The notes: generated by a model not told the origin, from the sequence alone. A stretch of DNA of 64,000 nt from PGYR01 sp041675005 (GCA_041675005.1 JBAYUQ010000001.1:310001-374000); one strand, 5' to 3'; shown: positions 35,001-44,164, numbered from the stretch's first letter. Numbers and translations: made by a program.

Positions 35001-37510
35001 TATATAAGAAAGATGTATTTATAACTAACCAATCTGGTAGTAGTATAATTACGGAGAGTGATAAACAGGTTAAAGTTGATTTTAGTTTATATAATATTGG
35101 TATTGTAAGTGAGGACTCGATGGATGTTAGACTTATCCATATTTTCAATGGAGTTGCTGATACAATTATAAAGAGAGTAGAACCAGTATGTTTCACTTCA
35201 AATCTATCTTTTGAATTTGATTTAATAAATTCTATTGGTGAACATAATCTAGAATTATTTGCAGATTATGACAGTCTTATAAATGATGTAAGTTATCAGA
35301 ATAATAGAGTTAATTTATCGTTTAACGTTTTTTCTCAAAGTATTCTACCAGTAGAGCCGCTTGATCATTGGAATGTTTCGGCTAAAAATGCAATTTTCAG
35401 ATTTGTAAATCCAACTGGCACTGAAAAAGAATATGATTTTAAGATTAAAAATCAAAATAATGAGATAATATATTCTAGCAGTACTCCAAGCCTTTTTGAA
35501 AATTTTATAGAATTGAAAGTTGATAATTTGAATAATAATAAAGATTACATACTTGAATATTATAGTAAAGAAAAAGTAAGTGGTATAGAATCCTCTATTC
35601 AAAATCTTGAATTCCATACATCTACAGAAGTAGATTCAGTAGTTCATTATATTGTTAATAGTAAGAGCAAGACAATTAATTATGATAATTTAGTTAATAC
35701 TTCAAATGGGTTAGAATTTGATGATAGAGAATTCTCAGTATTTCTGTCCTCGGCCAGAGGGAATAGTAATGCAGGAAGACATGCAATAATCGATTTAATA
35801 GACAAGAAAGACAGTAGTATTTTTGCCTTTTTAAATAGGTTGCAACGTGGATTTAATATAGTAATTATCCCAGATACTATCGATGATACGACATTTACTA
35901 GTAGGCATTTTGATACCTGGGATAGTAAATTTAATAGTGAAGATATATTTATAGATTCTAGATGGTTGGATAAGTTTTTAAATGATTCATTACCTTATGG
36001 ACATTATTTGTTATTAGCTACGGCAGATGTGCCAACTAGGGCTCCTGACATAATGAATAATGAGAAAAGTCCAGATAGTGTAGGTAGTATTACAAGAATT
36101 AAAAAAGCTTTATCTGTTTTAGGTACAAAGTATTCAGATTCTTTGCAGGGTAATTCTAGTTACGTTTTATTTACTAGAATCGGATTTCCAGAATCAACGA
36201 TTGATTATCATTTATTGGGTGATACAATACAACTTAGAACTGATTTTACAAGATACCAAACTAATGCAAAAATAAGTATTAATAATATTGGAAAAGCTAA
36301 GAAGTTCATTGAAAGTCGGCTGGTTCTTACTCAACCAAATATGAGTTATCAAAGCAAGTATATATCTAATGATAATGTAATAAAAGAAAGTAATGATATT
36401 TTAACTGATTTAAGTAGTATTGATACTAAGAGTGAACCCTCGTTAAATCTAGGATTGAATATTGAAAGAGATAGTGTAGGTGCACCGTTTGTATTTAATA
36501 GAGTTGAGTTAGATTTTATTCCATCTCCAGAACTAGCTGTCTTAAAATCTGAGTCTAAATTCAAGAAAGATGAGTTTGAAAGGGGTGAGGATGCAGAGTA
36601 TCCGTATTCAGTTGAAAATATCTCAACTAGATCAACTGCTGAGAACATAGAATTCAAATTTACAATTGAGAATAATTTTAATACAGAATCAAAAAAAGTA
36701 TTACAGCCAATTATTGACCAAAACTCTAAGTTTAATTCTAATTTGAATTACAATACAACTGGTTTTGCTACTAATAACAAGTTAATATTCGATATAGATA
36801 CTGAGAAGCAACAGAATGAACTGTTCGTGTTTAATAATATTACTAGTTCTGATTTTAGAGTTAACGAAGATACTACTAAACCTTGGCTAATAGTTTATGC
36901 TGATGGAGTTGAACTCTTTAATAATTCTTATGTCTCTGAAAGACCAAAATTCACTGTCGAACTATATGATAAATCTACTCTTGAAATATTAAAAGATAAT
37001 GTAATTTTCAATAGAATTAATAGTAAAGTAATGATTAACAATAACGTTGATACTTTCAAATTTGAATTAATTAACGAAGGTGAATTAAAAGCAAGGGTTA
37101 CTTTTAGACCTATTGATAAACTTGATCTAGGTCAGAATAGACTACTAGTAATAGGTGAAGATGCTACTGGTAATCATGCCGATACACTAAACTTAAATAT
37201 TTATGTTTCTAATGAATATAAAACTAATAACTTTGGGAACTACCCGAATCCTTTTGATGAATCTACGACATTCAAATATAATTATATAGGTAAGGAAAAT
37301 GGGATTGATGTTAGAGTAACAATTTTCAATTCATTGGGGTCAAAGATAATAGAACTAGAATCTTCAGCTAACTTTGGAGAAAATACTCTCGATTGGAATG
37401 GGGTAGATGATAATGGTAATTCAATTTCAACAGGTGTTTATTACTATAGATTAGATATTATAAACAAATCATCCGAACCTAGTTTTAATAGAATGATAAA
37501 AGTCAATTAA
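32006..37510 (+). CDS. giant C25 (gingipain-like) cysteine peptidase with T9SS sorting domain
   Basis: An 1834-residue exported protein. After a signal peptide and a ~650-residue beta-rich N-terminal region, the peptidase domain shows LVGDATWDP (about 717-725) and the catalytic histidine in LGHGSPTV (H866). Thirty residues later comes the catalytic cysteine in LSCNTSAF (C896), a spacing close to that of gingipains. Long beta-rich domains follow, and residues 1745-1834 form a FlgD-like/Por sorting tail (NYPNPFDESTTFKYN ... GVYYYRLDI). It resembles PorU, the sortase-like C25 protein that cleaves sorting tails and attaches cargo, in size and domain content. It could equally be a secreted protease; PorU itself usually retains such a tail, so this does not decide. 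Confidence 0.82.
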   Translation: MYKLSSFLIVFFILSNCSFSKNYVSETETGITVRIDDFEFSSNNEWIGVFAIDEFDLNNFDISIYESISSNNSKNFTSKPNYSLSYAGIQRRVKIANLSVDLTRTDPVNNTSYKVDSISFSYKFKNTISLSLASKYNFHTELLNKRHLDALSIKRNNTKENRVQSASDWFNPNLDYYKFYSTKDGVARINLSELINTNNSLIGKPVNHIHIINRGNELKFYSTSNVIQHDDYLYIVASHPYGDTSYYDYYNGKEPYFIVYDEDSQSLQYNLITDLQTNQILDKVSINKRYEEDKVYGNGIDVTDTETVLSENWYYDEIRTQNSFDKPWEFFTEFSIFPVTDLKIEYEYATNIYYLPNPETVYNKTLTYLNSYKNDTISNIGSKVINTKITIPISNLIQGGNTLNLNSYKVVEDIDKSKFNGIIGFDFYNITGEVLPVAENNYFSFITDNNIDSKVNISGFQESFVVVIDTVNNTIQFPKAVNTDFLALSVNNKFSSIFFNKQLLTNRKYGFGIITDLGNKNIINIFESESEFINFLNGVNSSQNIGLVITSESSISNNIKTKISNLFGANSISSANNKYMFAKIGTQKYESINESIIQKINNGNYFSAEVFLPKGQTSRKIVNSLSSIQDVKLSKAKIKHIKETTVDAFYIYNPLFEPTINKYTSYLSKIENKKILSIDVEQLYDTYGYGIESPHSIKNFLKSAYDNWNDYPEFLTLVGDATWDPKKQRAGSFVDQLIPVYGIPYSDNLYGTLEGDDYVPEIVIGRIPVNNNLELENYLDKVKTYYEVPVNPWMKSILQIAGGDDNQKFGFAQNMYDYNEFFTSTNICPDTMTISKSSSQTVSESQANDIKREINKGKMWTNFLGHGSPTVIDMSGWEAPNLNNQGKYGFLNTLSCNTSAFAEPWQLNSIGEEFVNIKNKGFVGVIGGTSTTKVETALSVSSAMYYAIINLQYPERNIGRIYNSYKARNSRVPSALNQVILLGDPLLTLRISLQPEIVIYKKDVFITNQSGSSIITESDKQVKVDFSLYNIGIVSEDSMDVRLIHIFNGVADTIIKRVEPVCFTSNLSFEFDLINSIGEHNLELFADYDSLINDVSYQNNRVNLSFNVFSQSILPVEPLDHWNVSAKNAIFRFVNPTGTEKEYDFKIKNQNNEIIYSSSTPSLFENFIELKVDNLNNNKDYILEYYSKEKVSGIESSIQNLEFHTSTEVDSVVHYIVNSKSKTINYDNLVNTSNGLEFDDREFSVFLSSARGNSNAGRHAIIDLIDKKDSSIFAFLNRLQRGFNIVIIPDTIDDTTFTSRHFDTWDSKFNSEDIFIDSRWLDKFLNDSLPYGHYLLLATADVPTRAPDIMNNEKSPDSVGSITRIKKALSVLGTKYSDSLQGNSSYVLFTRIGFPESTIDYHLLGDTIQLRTDFTRYQTNAKISINNIGKAKKFIESRLVLTQPNMSYQSKYISNDNVIKESNDILTDLSSIDTKSEPSLNLGLNIERDSVGAPFVFNRVELDFIPSPELAVLKSESKFKKDEFERGEDAEYPYSVENISTRSTAENIEFKFTIENNFNTESKKVLQPIIDQNSKFNSNLNYNTTGFATNNKLIFDIDTEKQQNELFVFNNITSSDFRVNEDTTKPWLIVYADGVELFNNSYVSERPKFTVELYDKSTLEILKDNVIFNRINSKVMINNNVDTFKFELINEGELKARVTFRPIDKLDLGQNRLLVIGEDATGNHADTLNLNIYVSNEYKTNNFGNYPNPFDESTTFKYNYIGKENGIDVRVTIFNSLGSKIIELESSANFGENTLDWNGVDDNGNSISTGVYYYRLDIINKSSEPSFNRMIKVN

Positions 37511-39393
37511 TCAAAAAATGACCAAGCAACCGATAGCTTCACTATTTGGCCACGTTCAGGAAAATAAGCTACATTAAAATAATTAGCATCAAGAAGGTTT
37601 TCCCATTCTATCTTTACGAATGCATTGCCTAGTTTCATTATTGAATATAGATTCAAACCAGTTGTTTGAATACCAACATTATTGGTTGTGGTAATATAGC
37701 TATTTGATATTGGGATAAATCTAGGTGCAGTTTTTGAATCAAGTAATCCAGCTTTGAAACCAATATTCAATTCACTTTTATTTATCATAAGCAAATAATT
37801 CAAACCAGCATTAAAAGTAAAAAGAGGATAGTAATTTTTAAATTCATCGTTCTCAATTATTATGTTTATTCTTGTTTGTAATCTTAAATCAATCTTATCA
37901 TTCTTATCAAAAAAGTCTGAGTAAATTTGGTCACTATAAGAAGCTGCACCTCCAAAAGCTTGGTAGTCTGATATATTATATTGTTCGGTATAGTATTCGT
38001 TTACTAATTTGTTGAATATAGGTGAATTTACTATTCTGTAATATCCTTCTATACTAATCGATTCTAGTTTTATTCCAGCAATAAATAAATTTGTCTTTTC
38101 GTTTTCTAAATCATTGCTATAAATAAGACCATTTTTAGAAATAAATGAATGATCTAGATAAAGTGATGAATTATCATTTAATCTGTGTTCAAGTCTTTCC
38201 CCAAATCCGATATATCCATTTTTGGAATCATTCCCATAATTAATACCTCCCGAAATACTTGTAGATTTGGTAAAATTCAGCTCTGCTCGTGAATATAAAT
38301 TCCAATTAACACCACTATATTCAGTAAAGAAATTAGTACCTTTTGAGCTAAATGTATTAATATTAGAGCCGACTTTAAACTCAATATTATCAAATATAAA
38401 ATCTAAATTTATTCTATTTCCTATTTGAGTTTCAGTATTACCCGTATTTCCTAAAGTATCTGATTCATCAAATCTGGGTAGAGCCCTTTCATTCATATCG
38501 CTAGTTAGATAAGTAGTATTAGTGATATTAAAGAAATCCATTTTATTACTATATGTAACATTCAAATCGTGTCTATAATTCCTTAACTGTATCTTACTAT
38601 AATAAGGTGAAGAGTTTATAGGATTATATATATCAAAAGAGTTTTCAGGGTCAGATCCACCACTTGTTATAGTCTTATTATTAGTGAAATTATCTGAAAT
38701 AGATAGGGAAGATGTAGAGTCAATATTATACCTTAATATAAATCTAAGATTCCAATAATCTGTGGACATGTTGTCAAAGGCAAGTCTATCACCCGTTTTT
38801 TTGAAACCAAAAGTAAAGTTCCACCCATCAGAGAAATTCTGGCTGAATATCCCATCGGCACTAATAAAAGAACCACCTTCCTGAGCATACCAAAGCCGAG
38901 TAAATGGAATTTTTGTATTGTAAATAATCTCTTGAAAATTTAAAAATGTATTATTCGGCTTACTCGAAAGAATGGCAGCATCTGAACCAGTCAGAATTTC
39001 AATCCTTTCAAAAAATTCAGGAGAATAATTCTCTAGATTATAATTCCCATTGTAATAGTTAGTTAAACTTCGTCCATTAAATCCTAATTCAATATTATTA
39101 TCTATGGCGCCATAACCTAGGAAATTATTATAATGTCCATTAATACCTAGCGACATTCCGAAAAGTTCATTTCGAGTATTCAATATATCGTATAGTGTAC
39201 TATAATTCATTCTTTGAATGTCATATTTCTCGATTGAATTAATAGTATCGTGTAATAATAAACCATGATATTCATTTGGTTTAATATAAGTTATAGAATC
39301 GACTGCCAAAGATAAAGTTGAATTTATGAAAACAAAAAAAACGCTGAGAATTATAAATATCCCAGCGTTATTATTATTTATTCCAATCTTCAT
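37507..39393 (-). CDS. outer-membrane protein with TonB-plug-like N-terminus
   Basis: 628 residues from the ATG at 39393. A signal peptide leads to a ~130-residue part resembling a TonB-receptor plug (INGHYNNFLGY, GFNGRSLTNYYNGN, ERIEILTGSDAAIL). About 450 residues of alternating beta strands follow, ending in the aromatic strand VKLSVAWSFFD typical of outer-membrane barrels. It is shorter than most TonB receptors (700-900) and I see no clear TonB box, so the transport role is uncertain. Its 3' end overlaps that of the convergent C25 gene by 3 bp. The codons for its signal peptide contain a terminator-like hairpin. Confidence 0.6.
   Translation of the reverse strand: MKIGINNNNAGIFIILSVFFVFINSTLSLAVDSITYIKPNEYHGLLLHDTINSIEKYDIQRMNYSTLYDILNTRNELFGMSLGINGHYNNFLGYGAIDNNIELGFNGRSLTNYYNGNYNLENYSPEFFERIEILTGSDAAILSSKPNNTFLNFQEIIYNTKIPFTRLWYAQEGGSFISADGIFSQNFSDGWNFTFGFKKTGDRLAFDNMSTDYWNLRFILRYNIDSTSSLSISDNFTNNKTITSGGSDPENSFDIYNPINSSPYYSKIQLRNYRHDLNVTYSNKMDFFNITNTTYLTSDMNERALPRFDESDTLGNTGNTETQIGNRINLDFIFDNIEFKVGSNINTFSSKGTNFFTEYSGVNWNLYSRAELNFTKSTSISGGINYGNDSKNGYIGFGERLEHRLNDNSSLYLDHSFISKNGLIYSNDLENEKTNLFIAGIKLESISIEGYYRIVNSPIFNKLVNEYYTEQYNISDYQAFGGAASYSDQIYSDFFDKNDKIDLRLQTRINIIIENDEFKNYYPLFTFNAGLNYLLMINKSELNIGFKAGLLDSKTAPRFIPISNSYITTTNNVGIQTTGLNLYSIMKLGNAFVKIEWENLLDANYFNVAYFPERGQIVKLSVAWSFFD
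39333..39369 (-). terminator. gyrA terminator lying inside the next gene's signal-peptide codons
   Basis: On the minus strand AACGCTG pairs with CAGCGTT (7 bp, one mismatch, then two more pairs) and is followed by eight T. It begins 26 nt after the gyrA stop and is in frame within the first codons of the outer-membrane protein gene. Confidence 0.75.
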
Positions 39394-39394
39394 C

Positions 39395-41884
39395 TTAAAG
39401 AAGTGTATCTTGGTTGTCTGCTTCTTGTATATCGTCATTGTCAATATCTTCGTCTTCATTTACAATAGTAAAGTCAGAAATCTGATCTCCACTATCCAAT
39501 CTAATGAGTCTCACACCCTGTGTATTTCTACCAATTGTTCTTATGTCTCGAATATTCTGTCTAATTAAAATACCCTTTGTCGTAATTACAATTAAATCTT
39601 GATTGTCAAGAACAGTCATCATACCAACTACTTTACCTGTCTTAGCGGTCAAGTTCATTGCTATCACACCTTTAGCACCACGTTTAGTTAATCTAAACTC
39701 GTTAAGTGCCGTTCTCTTACCATAACCATTTTCGCCAATAATTAATAGTTGTGCATCATTTCTTCTGACTACAACCATAGAAACAACATAATCTTCTTTA
39801 GATAGTCTGATACCTCTTACCCCTTGGGCTGTTCTACCCATATCACGTATTTCACTTTCCATAAATCGGCACGCAATACCATGATGTGTAGCTAAAACAA
39901 CTTGATAGTCACCATTAGTTAGCATAGCACCTATCATCTTGTCATCATCTCTTAGTCCAATTGCAATTATTCCATTTTGACGGATATTGGCAAATGCAGA
40001 AAGTTCAGTTTTCTTAATAGTACCATGTTTTGTACACATAATTATGTAGGCATCTTTCGCATCAAAATCAACAACAGCCTGGAATGCTGTTACAACTTCA
40101 TCTGGGTCTTTCATAATAACATTAGCCAAAGAGCGACCTTTTGAGGTTCTACTACCTTCTGGCAAATCATAAACTTTAATCTTATAGACTTTACCTTTGT
40201 CTGTAAAGAATAATAAATTATTATGAGTGGATGCTTGAAAAACTTGTTCTACGAAATCATCATCGTGTGTTCCTGTCCCTTTAGAGCCACGACCACCTTT
40301 ATTTTGCTTTCTGTAATTAGAAACTTTTGTTCTTTTTATCAAACCATTTCTAGTTATAGTTACTATTACATCTTCATCTGCAATTATATCTTCTATTGCA
40401 AAATCATCAGCATCATAAACTATTTCAGTTCTTCTATCATCACCATATTTATCAGATATTTCTTTTAATTCATCAGAAATTATCTGTAATTGAAGTTCTT
40501 TATTTGCTAGAATTGATTGTAACCTTTCGATAGTTTGAAGTACCTCACGATATTCATCTCTAATCTTATCTATCTCTAAACCAGTTAGTCTCTGCAAACG
40601 CATTTCTAATATTGCTTTTGCTTGAATAACAGATAATTCAAATCTTTCTTGTAATAGAGTAGATGCCGAATTCGGATCTTTTGATTCTCTAATAGTTTTA
40701 ATAACTGCATCTATATTATCTAATGCTATTATAAAGCCTTCTAAAATATGAGCTCTTTTCTCGGCTGCATCCAGTTCAAATTGTGTCTTTCTTACAATGA
40801 CTTCATTTCTATGAGCTAGGAATTTTTCCATCATCTCTTTGACAGTCATTACTTTCGGACGTCCTTTATCTAATGCTAGTAAAATAGCACCAAATGTAAC
40901 TTGCATTTGTGTGTACTTGAAAAGCATATTTAACACAACTAATGCAATTGCATCTCTTTTCAATTCTATAACTACTCTCAATCCATCTCTATCAGATTCA
41001 TCTCTGATATCTGAAATACCTTCCAGAACTTTATTCCTTACTAATTCAGCAATTTTTTCAATTAGATTTGCTTTGTTCACTTGGTATGGTAGTTCATGGA
41101 CTATAATTGCTTGCTTTGAGCCAGTATGATTTTCTTCAATACTTGCTTTAGCCCTAACTTTTATCTTCCCTCTTCCTGTAGTAATAGCTTCTTGTACTCC
41201 TTTATAGCCGTAGATAATTCCACCAGTTGGAAAATCAGGGGCAGGTACATACTGAATCATTTCTTCAGAAGTTATATTCGGGTTATCTAGTAATGCCTGC
41301 AAACCAGCACATACTTCTCTTAAATTATGAGGAGGTATATTTGTTGCCATACCTACAGCAATTCCAGAAGAGCCATTCATCAGGAGTGATGGTACTACAG
41401 AAGGTAATACTGTAGGTTCTTCTAAAGATTCATCAAAATTTGCTCTGAAATCTACTGTGTTCTTATCAATGTCTCTCAACATTTCAGTAGCTATATTAGT
41501 TAATCTAGTCTCTGTATAACGCATTGCTGCGGGAGAATCACCATCAACTGAGCCAAAGTTACCTTGTCCATCTACGAAAGGATAACGCATACTCCAACTT
41601 TGTGCTAAACGCACCATCGCGTCATAAACTGAAGAATCACCATGTGGGTGATACTTACCAAGAACTTCCCCGACCAAACGGGCTGATTTTTTATGGGGTT
41701 TGTTAGGTTGTAATCCTAACTCTTGCATAGCGTACAATATACGCCTATGAACGGGTTTGAGTCCATCTCTTACATCTGGAAGTGCTCTTGATACAATAAC
41801 CGACATCGAATAATCGAGGTAGGAATTACGCATCTCATCTTCCAACGACGTAACAACTATGTGTTCGTTACCAAAAAGTGCCAT
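39395..41884 (-). CDS. gyrA: DNA gyrase subunit A
   Basis: 829 residues. The catalytic tyrosine that forms the covalent DNA link is Y123 in AAMRYTE, the winged-helix part reads GRILYAMQE-like, and the C-terminal beta-pinwheel has the repeats QGVRGIRL, RGAKGVIAMNL and TQGVRLIRL. A GyrA-box QNKGGRG, needed for DNA wrapping, is present, which favours gyrase over topoisomerase IV. The quinolone-determining positions (S84 and D88 in HGDSSVYD) carry the usual sensitive residues. gyrB is not in the window. Confidence 0.95.
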   Translation of the reverse strand: MALFGNEHIVVTSLEDEMRNSYLDYSMSVIVSRALPDVRDGLKPVHRRILYAMQELGLQPNKPHKKSARLVGEVLGKYHPHGDSSVYDAMVRLAQSWSMRYPFVDGQGNFGSVDGDSPAAMRYTETRLTNIATEMLRDIDKNTVDFRANFDESLEEPTVLPSVVPSLLMNGSSGIAVGMATNIPPHNLREVCAGLQALLDNPNITSEEMIQYVPAPDFPTGGIIYGYKGVQEAITTGRGKIKVRAKASIEENHTGSKQAIIVHELPYQVNKANLIEKIAELVRNKVLEGISDIRDESDRDGLRVVIELKRDAIALVVLNMLFKYTQMQVTFGAILLALDKGRPKVMTVKEMMEKFLAHRNEVIVRKTQFELDAAEKRAHILEGFIIALDNIDAVIKTIRESKDPNSASTLLQERFELSVIQAKAILEMRLQRLTGLEIDKIRDEYREVLQTIERLQSILANKELQLQIISDELKEISDKYGDDRRTEIVYDADDFAIEDIIADEDVIVTITRNGLIKRTKVSNYRKQNKGGRGSKGTGTHDDDFVEQVFQASTHNNLLFFTDKGKVYKIKVYDLPEGSRTSKGRSLANVIMKDPDEVVTAFQAVVDFDAKDAYIIMCTKHGTIKKTELSAFANIRQNGIIAIGLRDDDKMIGAMLTNGDYQVVLATHHGIACRFMESEIRDMGRTAQGVRGIRLSKEDYVVSMVVVRRNDAQLLIIGENGYGKRTALNEFRLTKRGAKGVIAMNLTAKTGKVVGMMTVLDNQDLIVITTKGILIRQNIRDIRTIGRNTQGVRLIRLDSGDQISDFTIVNEDEDIDNDDIQEADNQDTLL

Positions 41885-42095
41885 TTATTTATGCTGCTTT
41901 ATATTATAAATGTAAAATATTAATCTACTAATATAAGCATTATGACGATAAAAGTCCATCTTAATTATCAACATATTAGCTTTAAATAGGTTATAATAGG
42001 GAAGTTTAATAGTTAAGAAGTTTTTTTTGATAAATTATTGGACATATCAATAATAATTAATTAAATTGTACCGTGAATAATATAACAGCATACAA

Positions 42096-43142
42096 ATGAA
42101 TACTGAATCGCATCTAAATTCAATCAAAAATATACTTTTTGTATTTCTTTTTGTTTTGGTTTTGTATTTGTTAAAAGAACTATCAGGTATTTTAGTTCCT
42201 TTAGCTTTAGCTATTCTTATTGCTTTGATGTTCCAACCTTTAGTTGGTTTTCTACAAAGATTTAAAGCTCCAAAGTGGCTTATTTTCCCAACAGTTACTA
42301 TTATTACTTTGCTTATAGTATTTGCAATTTATTCGATTTTAAATGAGGCAGTTCAATCTATCATAGAAAATCAAGATTTTCTTATAGAAAAGCTGAATAT
42401 GAGAATAAAGAATGTAGTAGTTTGGATAAATACAAAATTTGGAACCGCAATATCAACTGCTGATAAAAAAATTAATCTCGAATATCTAGTTAATGAATAT
42501 GGTATCCCAGCCACTTTACCTGGCTTAGCCAATTTCCTTAGCTCTTTGTCGGGTTCATTTGTTATGTTCTTCCTCTATTATGTTGTCCTACTCATAGGGT
42601 TAGCAGATTATGATTTATATATAGCCCATGTTAAAGGTGATACAGATTCGACTCTAATTGAAAATATGAGTAGAATTCAGAGCTCAATACTTTCCTATCT
42701 TATGATAAAAACACTGATTAGTTTATTTACAGGAATTTTGGTGTATTTAACCTGTCTCTTATTTGATTTGAATTTTGCGTTTTTCTTCGCTTTCATTGCC
42801 TTTTTATTGAACTTTATACCTTCAATAGGGTCTATACTAGCGACAATACCACCAGTACTGATGGCATTCATTCAATTTGATACTTTTCAACCTGTGATTT
42901 TTTTATTGATAATTTTATCTACTATTCAGATGGTTATGGGTAATCTTGTAGAACCTATAATAACAGGTGACAAACTAAAGCTCAATACTCTTACTGTTAT
43001 CTTTGGATTAGTATTCTGGGGTTATATTTGGGGGATTGCTGGTATGATTATATCTATACCACTATTAGTATTACTAAAACTTATTTTCGAACATTTCCCA
43101 GACACTCAAATTTTTGCTAGAATTATGGGGTCACCTGAGTAA
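42096..43142 (+). CDS. AI-2E family transporter (PerM/YdiK-like permease)
   Basis: A 348-residue inner-membrane protein. Membrane helices at the N-terminus (about 12-70) are followed by a helical soluble part and a C-terminal block of helices. The family motif NFIPSIGSILATIPPVLMAF and the end GLVFWGYIWGIAGMIISIPLL are both clear. Members have been linked to export of autoinducer-2 (TqsA) and to Na+/H+ antiport, so the substrate cannot be told here. It is divergent from gyrA across a 211-nt gap that shows no other feature. Confidence 0.88.
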   Translation: MNTESHLNSIKNILFVFLFVLVLYLLKELSGILVPLALAILIALMFQPLVGFLQRFKAPKWLIFPTVTIITLLIVFAIYSILNEAVQSIIENQDFLIEKLNMRIKNVVVWINTKFGTAISTADKKINLEYLVNEYGIPATLPGLANFLSSLSGSFVMFFLYYVVLLIGLADYDLYIAHVKGDTDSTLIENMSRIQSSILSYLMIKTLISLFTGILVYLTCLLFDLNFAFFFAFIAFLLNFIPSIGSILATIPPVLMAFIQFDTFQPVIFLLIILSTIQMVMGNLVEPIITGDKLKLNTLTVIFGLVFWGYIWGIAGMIISIPLLVLLKLIFEHFPDTQIFARIMGSPE

Positions 43143-43218
43143 AAGTGTATGAAGTGTAACTTTTTTGTTATTTAGTTGTCATTACAACCAAGATTTAACA
43201 ATATATTAAGGATTATTT

Positions 43219-43875
43219 ATGAGTAAAATTTATTACTTTCTAATTATTACACTTTTTCTTTCGTTCGTAATTGAATCTCATTCAAGAGATTTCAGAGTAA
43301 ATCAAGTACCTAATGGAAAGAAATTCAGTTGCGTTGGGTGCCACGTAAGCCCTTATGGTGGTGGGGAAAGAAATCCATTTGGTGAAACAGTTAACGATAA
43401 TTTAAGTGGACCAGCTTCGACTGCAAATGTTCGTTGGGATTTAATATTTAACATAGATTCTGATGGCGACGGTTTTACTAATGGAGAAGAATTACAAGAT
43501 CCTGATGGTCAATGGGCTCAAGGACAAGCAAATCCTGGAAACTCTGATTTGGTTACTCAGCCATGGAACCCTAATAGTAAACCAACAAATTCGTCTGTAG
43601 AAGATGATTTTGTAAATACTAACTCAGTAATTTACCCTATACCTTCAAAGGGAATTGTAAATTTAAGCTATGTATCTAATTATTATGAAAGTAGCCAGTT
43701 AGAGGTATTTAATTTTAATGGGAACTTATTGATTTCTGAAAAAGTAGAATCTGTATTTGGAGAAAATGATTATTCAATAGATTTGAATAATCAATCACTG
43801 AATAGCGGAATTTATTATTTAGTGCTTAGAAATAAGTATTTTAATATTCGAAAACGAATTGTATTCTCGAAATAA
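43219..43875 (+). CDS. temptin-like secreted protein with T9SS sorting domain, copy 1
   Basis: 218 residues: a signal peptide (1-22), then a ~85-residue domain with CVGCH (C38, C41, H42), GGGERNPFG, and the calcium-loop-like DSDGDGFTNGEELQDPDG (80-97). This combination matches the temptin family first described as a mollusc pheromone component and also found in bacteria. The CxxCH could instead bind haem c, but there is no further cytochrome feature. Residues 127-218 are a type A sorting domain ending GIYYLVLRNK and KRIVFSK. A second copy follows at 44165 with a nearly identical tail. The function is unknown; it is probably cell-surface. Confidence 0.72.
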   Translation: MSKIYYFLIITLFLSFVIESHSRDFRVNQVPNGKKFSCVGCHVSPYGGGERNPFGETVNDNLSGPASTANVRWDLIFNIDSDGDGFTNGEELQDPDGQWAQGQANPGNSDLVTQPWNPNSKPTNSSVEDDFVNTNSVIYPIPSKGIVNLSYVSNYYESSQLEVFNFNGNLLISEKVESVFGENDYSIDLNNQSLNSGIYYLVLRNKYFNIRKRIVFSK

Positions 43876-43887
43876 ATTATAACGAAG

Positions 43888-43912
43888 GCAGCTAAATTAG
43901 CTGCTTTTTTTT
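43888..43912 (+). terminator. terminator after temptin-like copy 1
   Basis: GCAGCTAA / TTAGCTGC is followed by a run of eight T, 12 nt after the stop. It is the diverged counterpart of the terminator after copy 2, with a weaker tight loop. Confidence 0.75.
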
Positions 43913-43913
43913 G

Positions 43914-44006
43914 TTAAAAAGTTCTACCGTATATTATAGTATCTTCCTTATTTCCATCCATAACTATTACTTTAGGCATATATCTACAAAGAGTGAAGTT
44001 AAAGTC
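43914..44006 (-). pseudogene. 3' remnant of a GNAT acetyltransferase gene
   Basis: Translating the minus strand here gives 30 residues and a stop. They align without gaps to residues 137-166 of the intact acetyltransferase at 44827, with 20 identities (shared pieces YMPKV, MDG, KED, IIYGR). An in-frame stop codon precedes the fragment, and there is no start, so it is a non-functional remnant left by the tandem duplication. Confidence 0.85.
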
Positions 44007-44123
44007 TTAATATATAATAGTCGTATAAATGGTGTGGGAAATTCGATTAATACCAGTTAGTTAGTAATTGTCCACAATTATATTTTTTGTTTAGTTAAAA
44101 TGTATCCTTTTTTCCTTTTATGT

Positions 44124-44131
44124 TATATTTG
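44124..44131 (+). promoter_or_regulatory. candidate -7 promoter element for temptin-like copy 2
   Basis: TATATTTG matches TAnnTTTG and ends 33 nt before the ATG at 44165. No -33 TTTG at standard spacing. Confidence 0.4.
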
Positions 44132-44164
44132 AGTATATTTTAATCACAATTTATTAAAAACAAT

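Larger units (their letters stand above)
43219..44006 (+). repeat. first unit of a direct tandem duplication
   Basis: Temptin-like gene, its terminator and about 30 codons of the 3' end of a GNAT acetyltransferase gene in this unit correspond in order and orientation to 44165-44934. The unit is about 780 bp. The 3' part of the protein-coding region and the terminator are the most similar, while the N-terminal domain has diverged. Confidence 0.8.

Noticed and set aside
41885..42095. Replication-origin-like region next to gyrA
   Set aside because: The 211-nt gap has no DnaA boxes and no dnaA, gyrB or recF neighbours.
43330..43345. Temptin-like genes as c-type cytochromes
   Set aside because: A single CxxCH with no distal methionine and with a neighbouring Ca-loop motif fits temptin better; kept only as an alternative.
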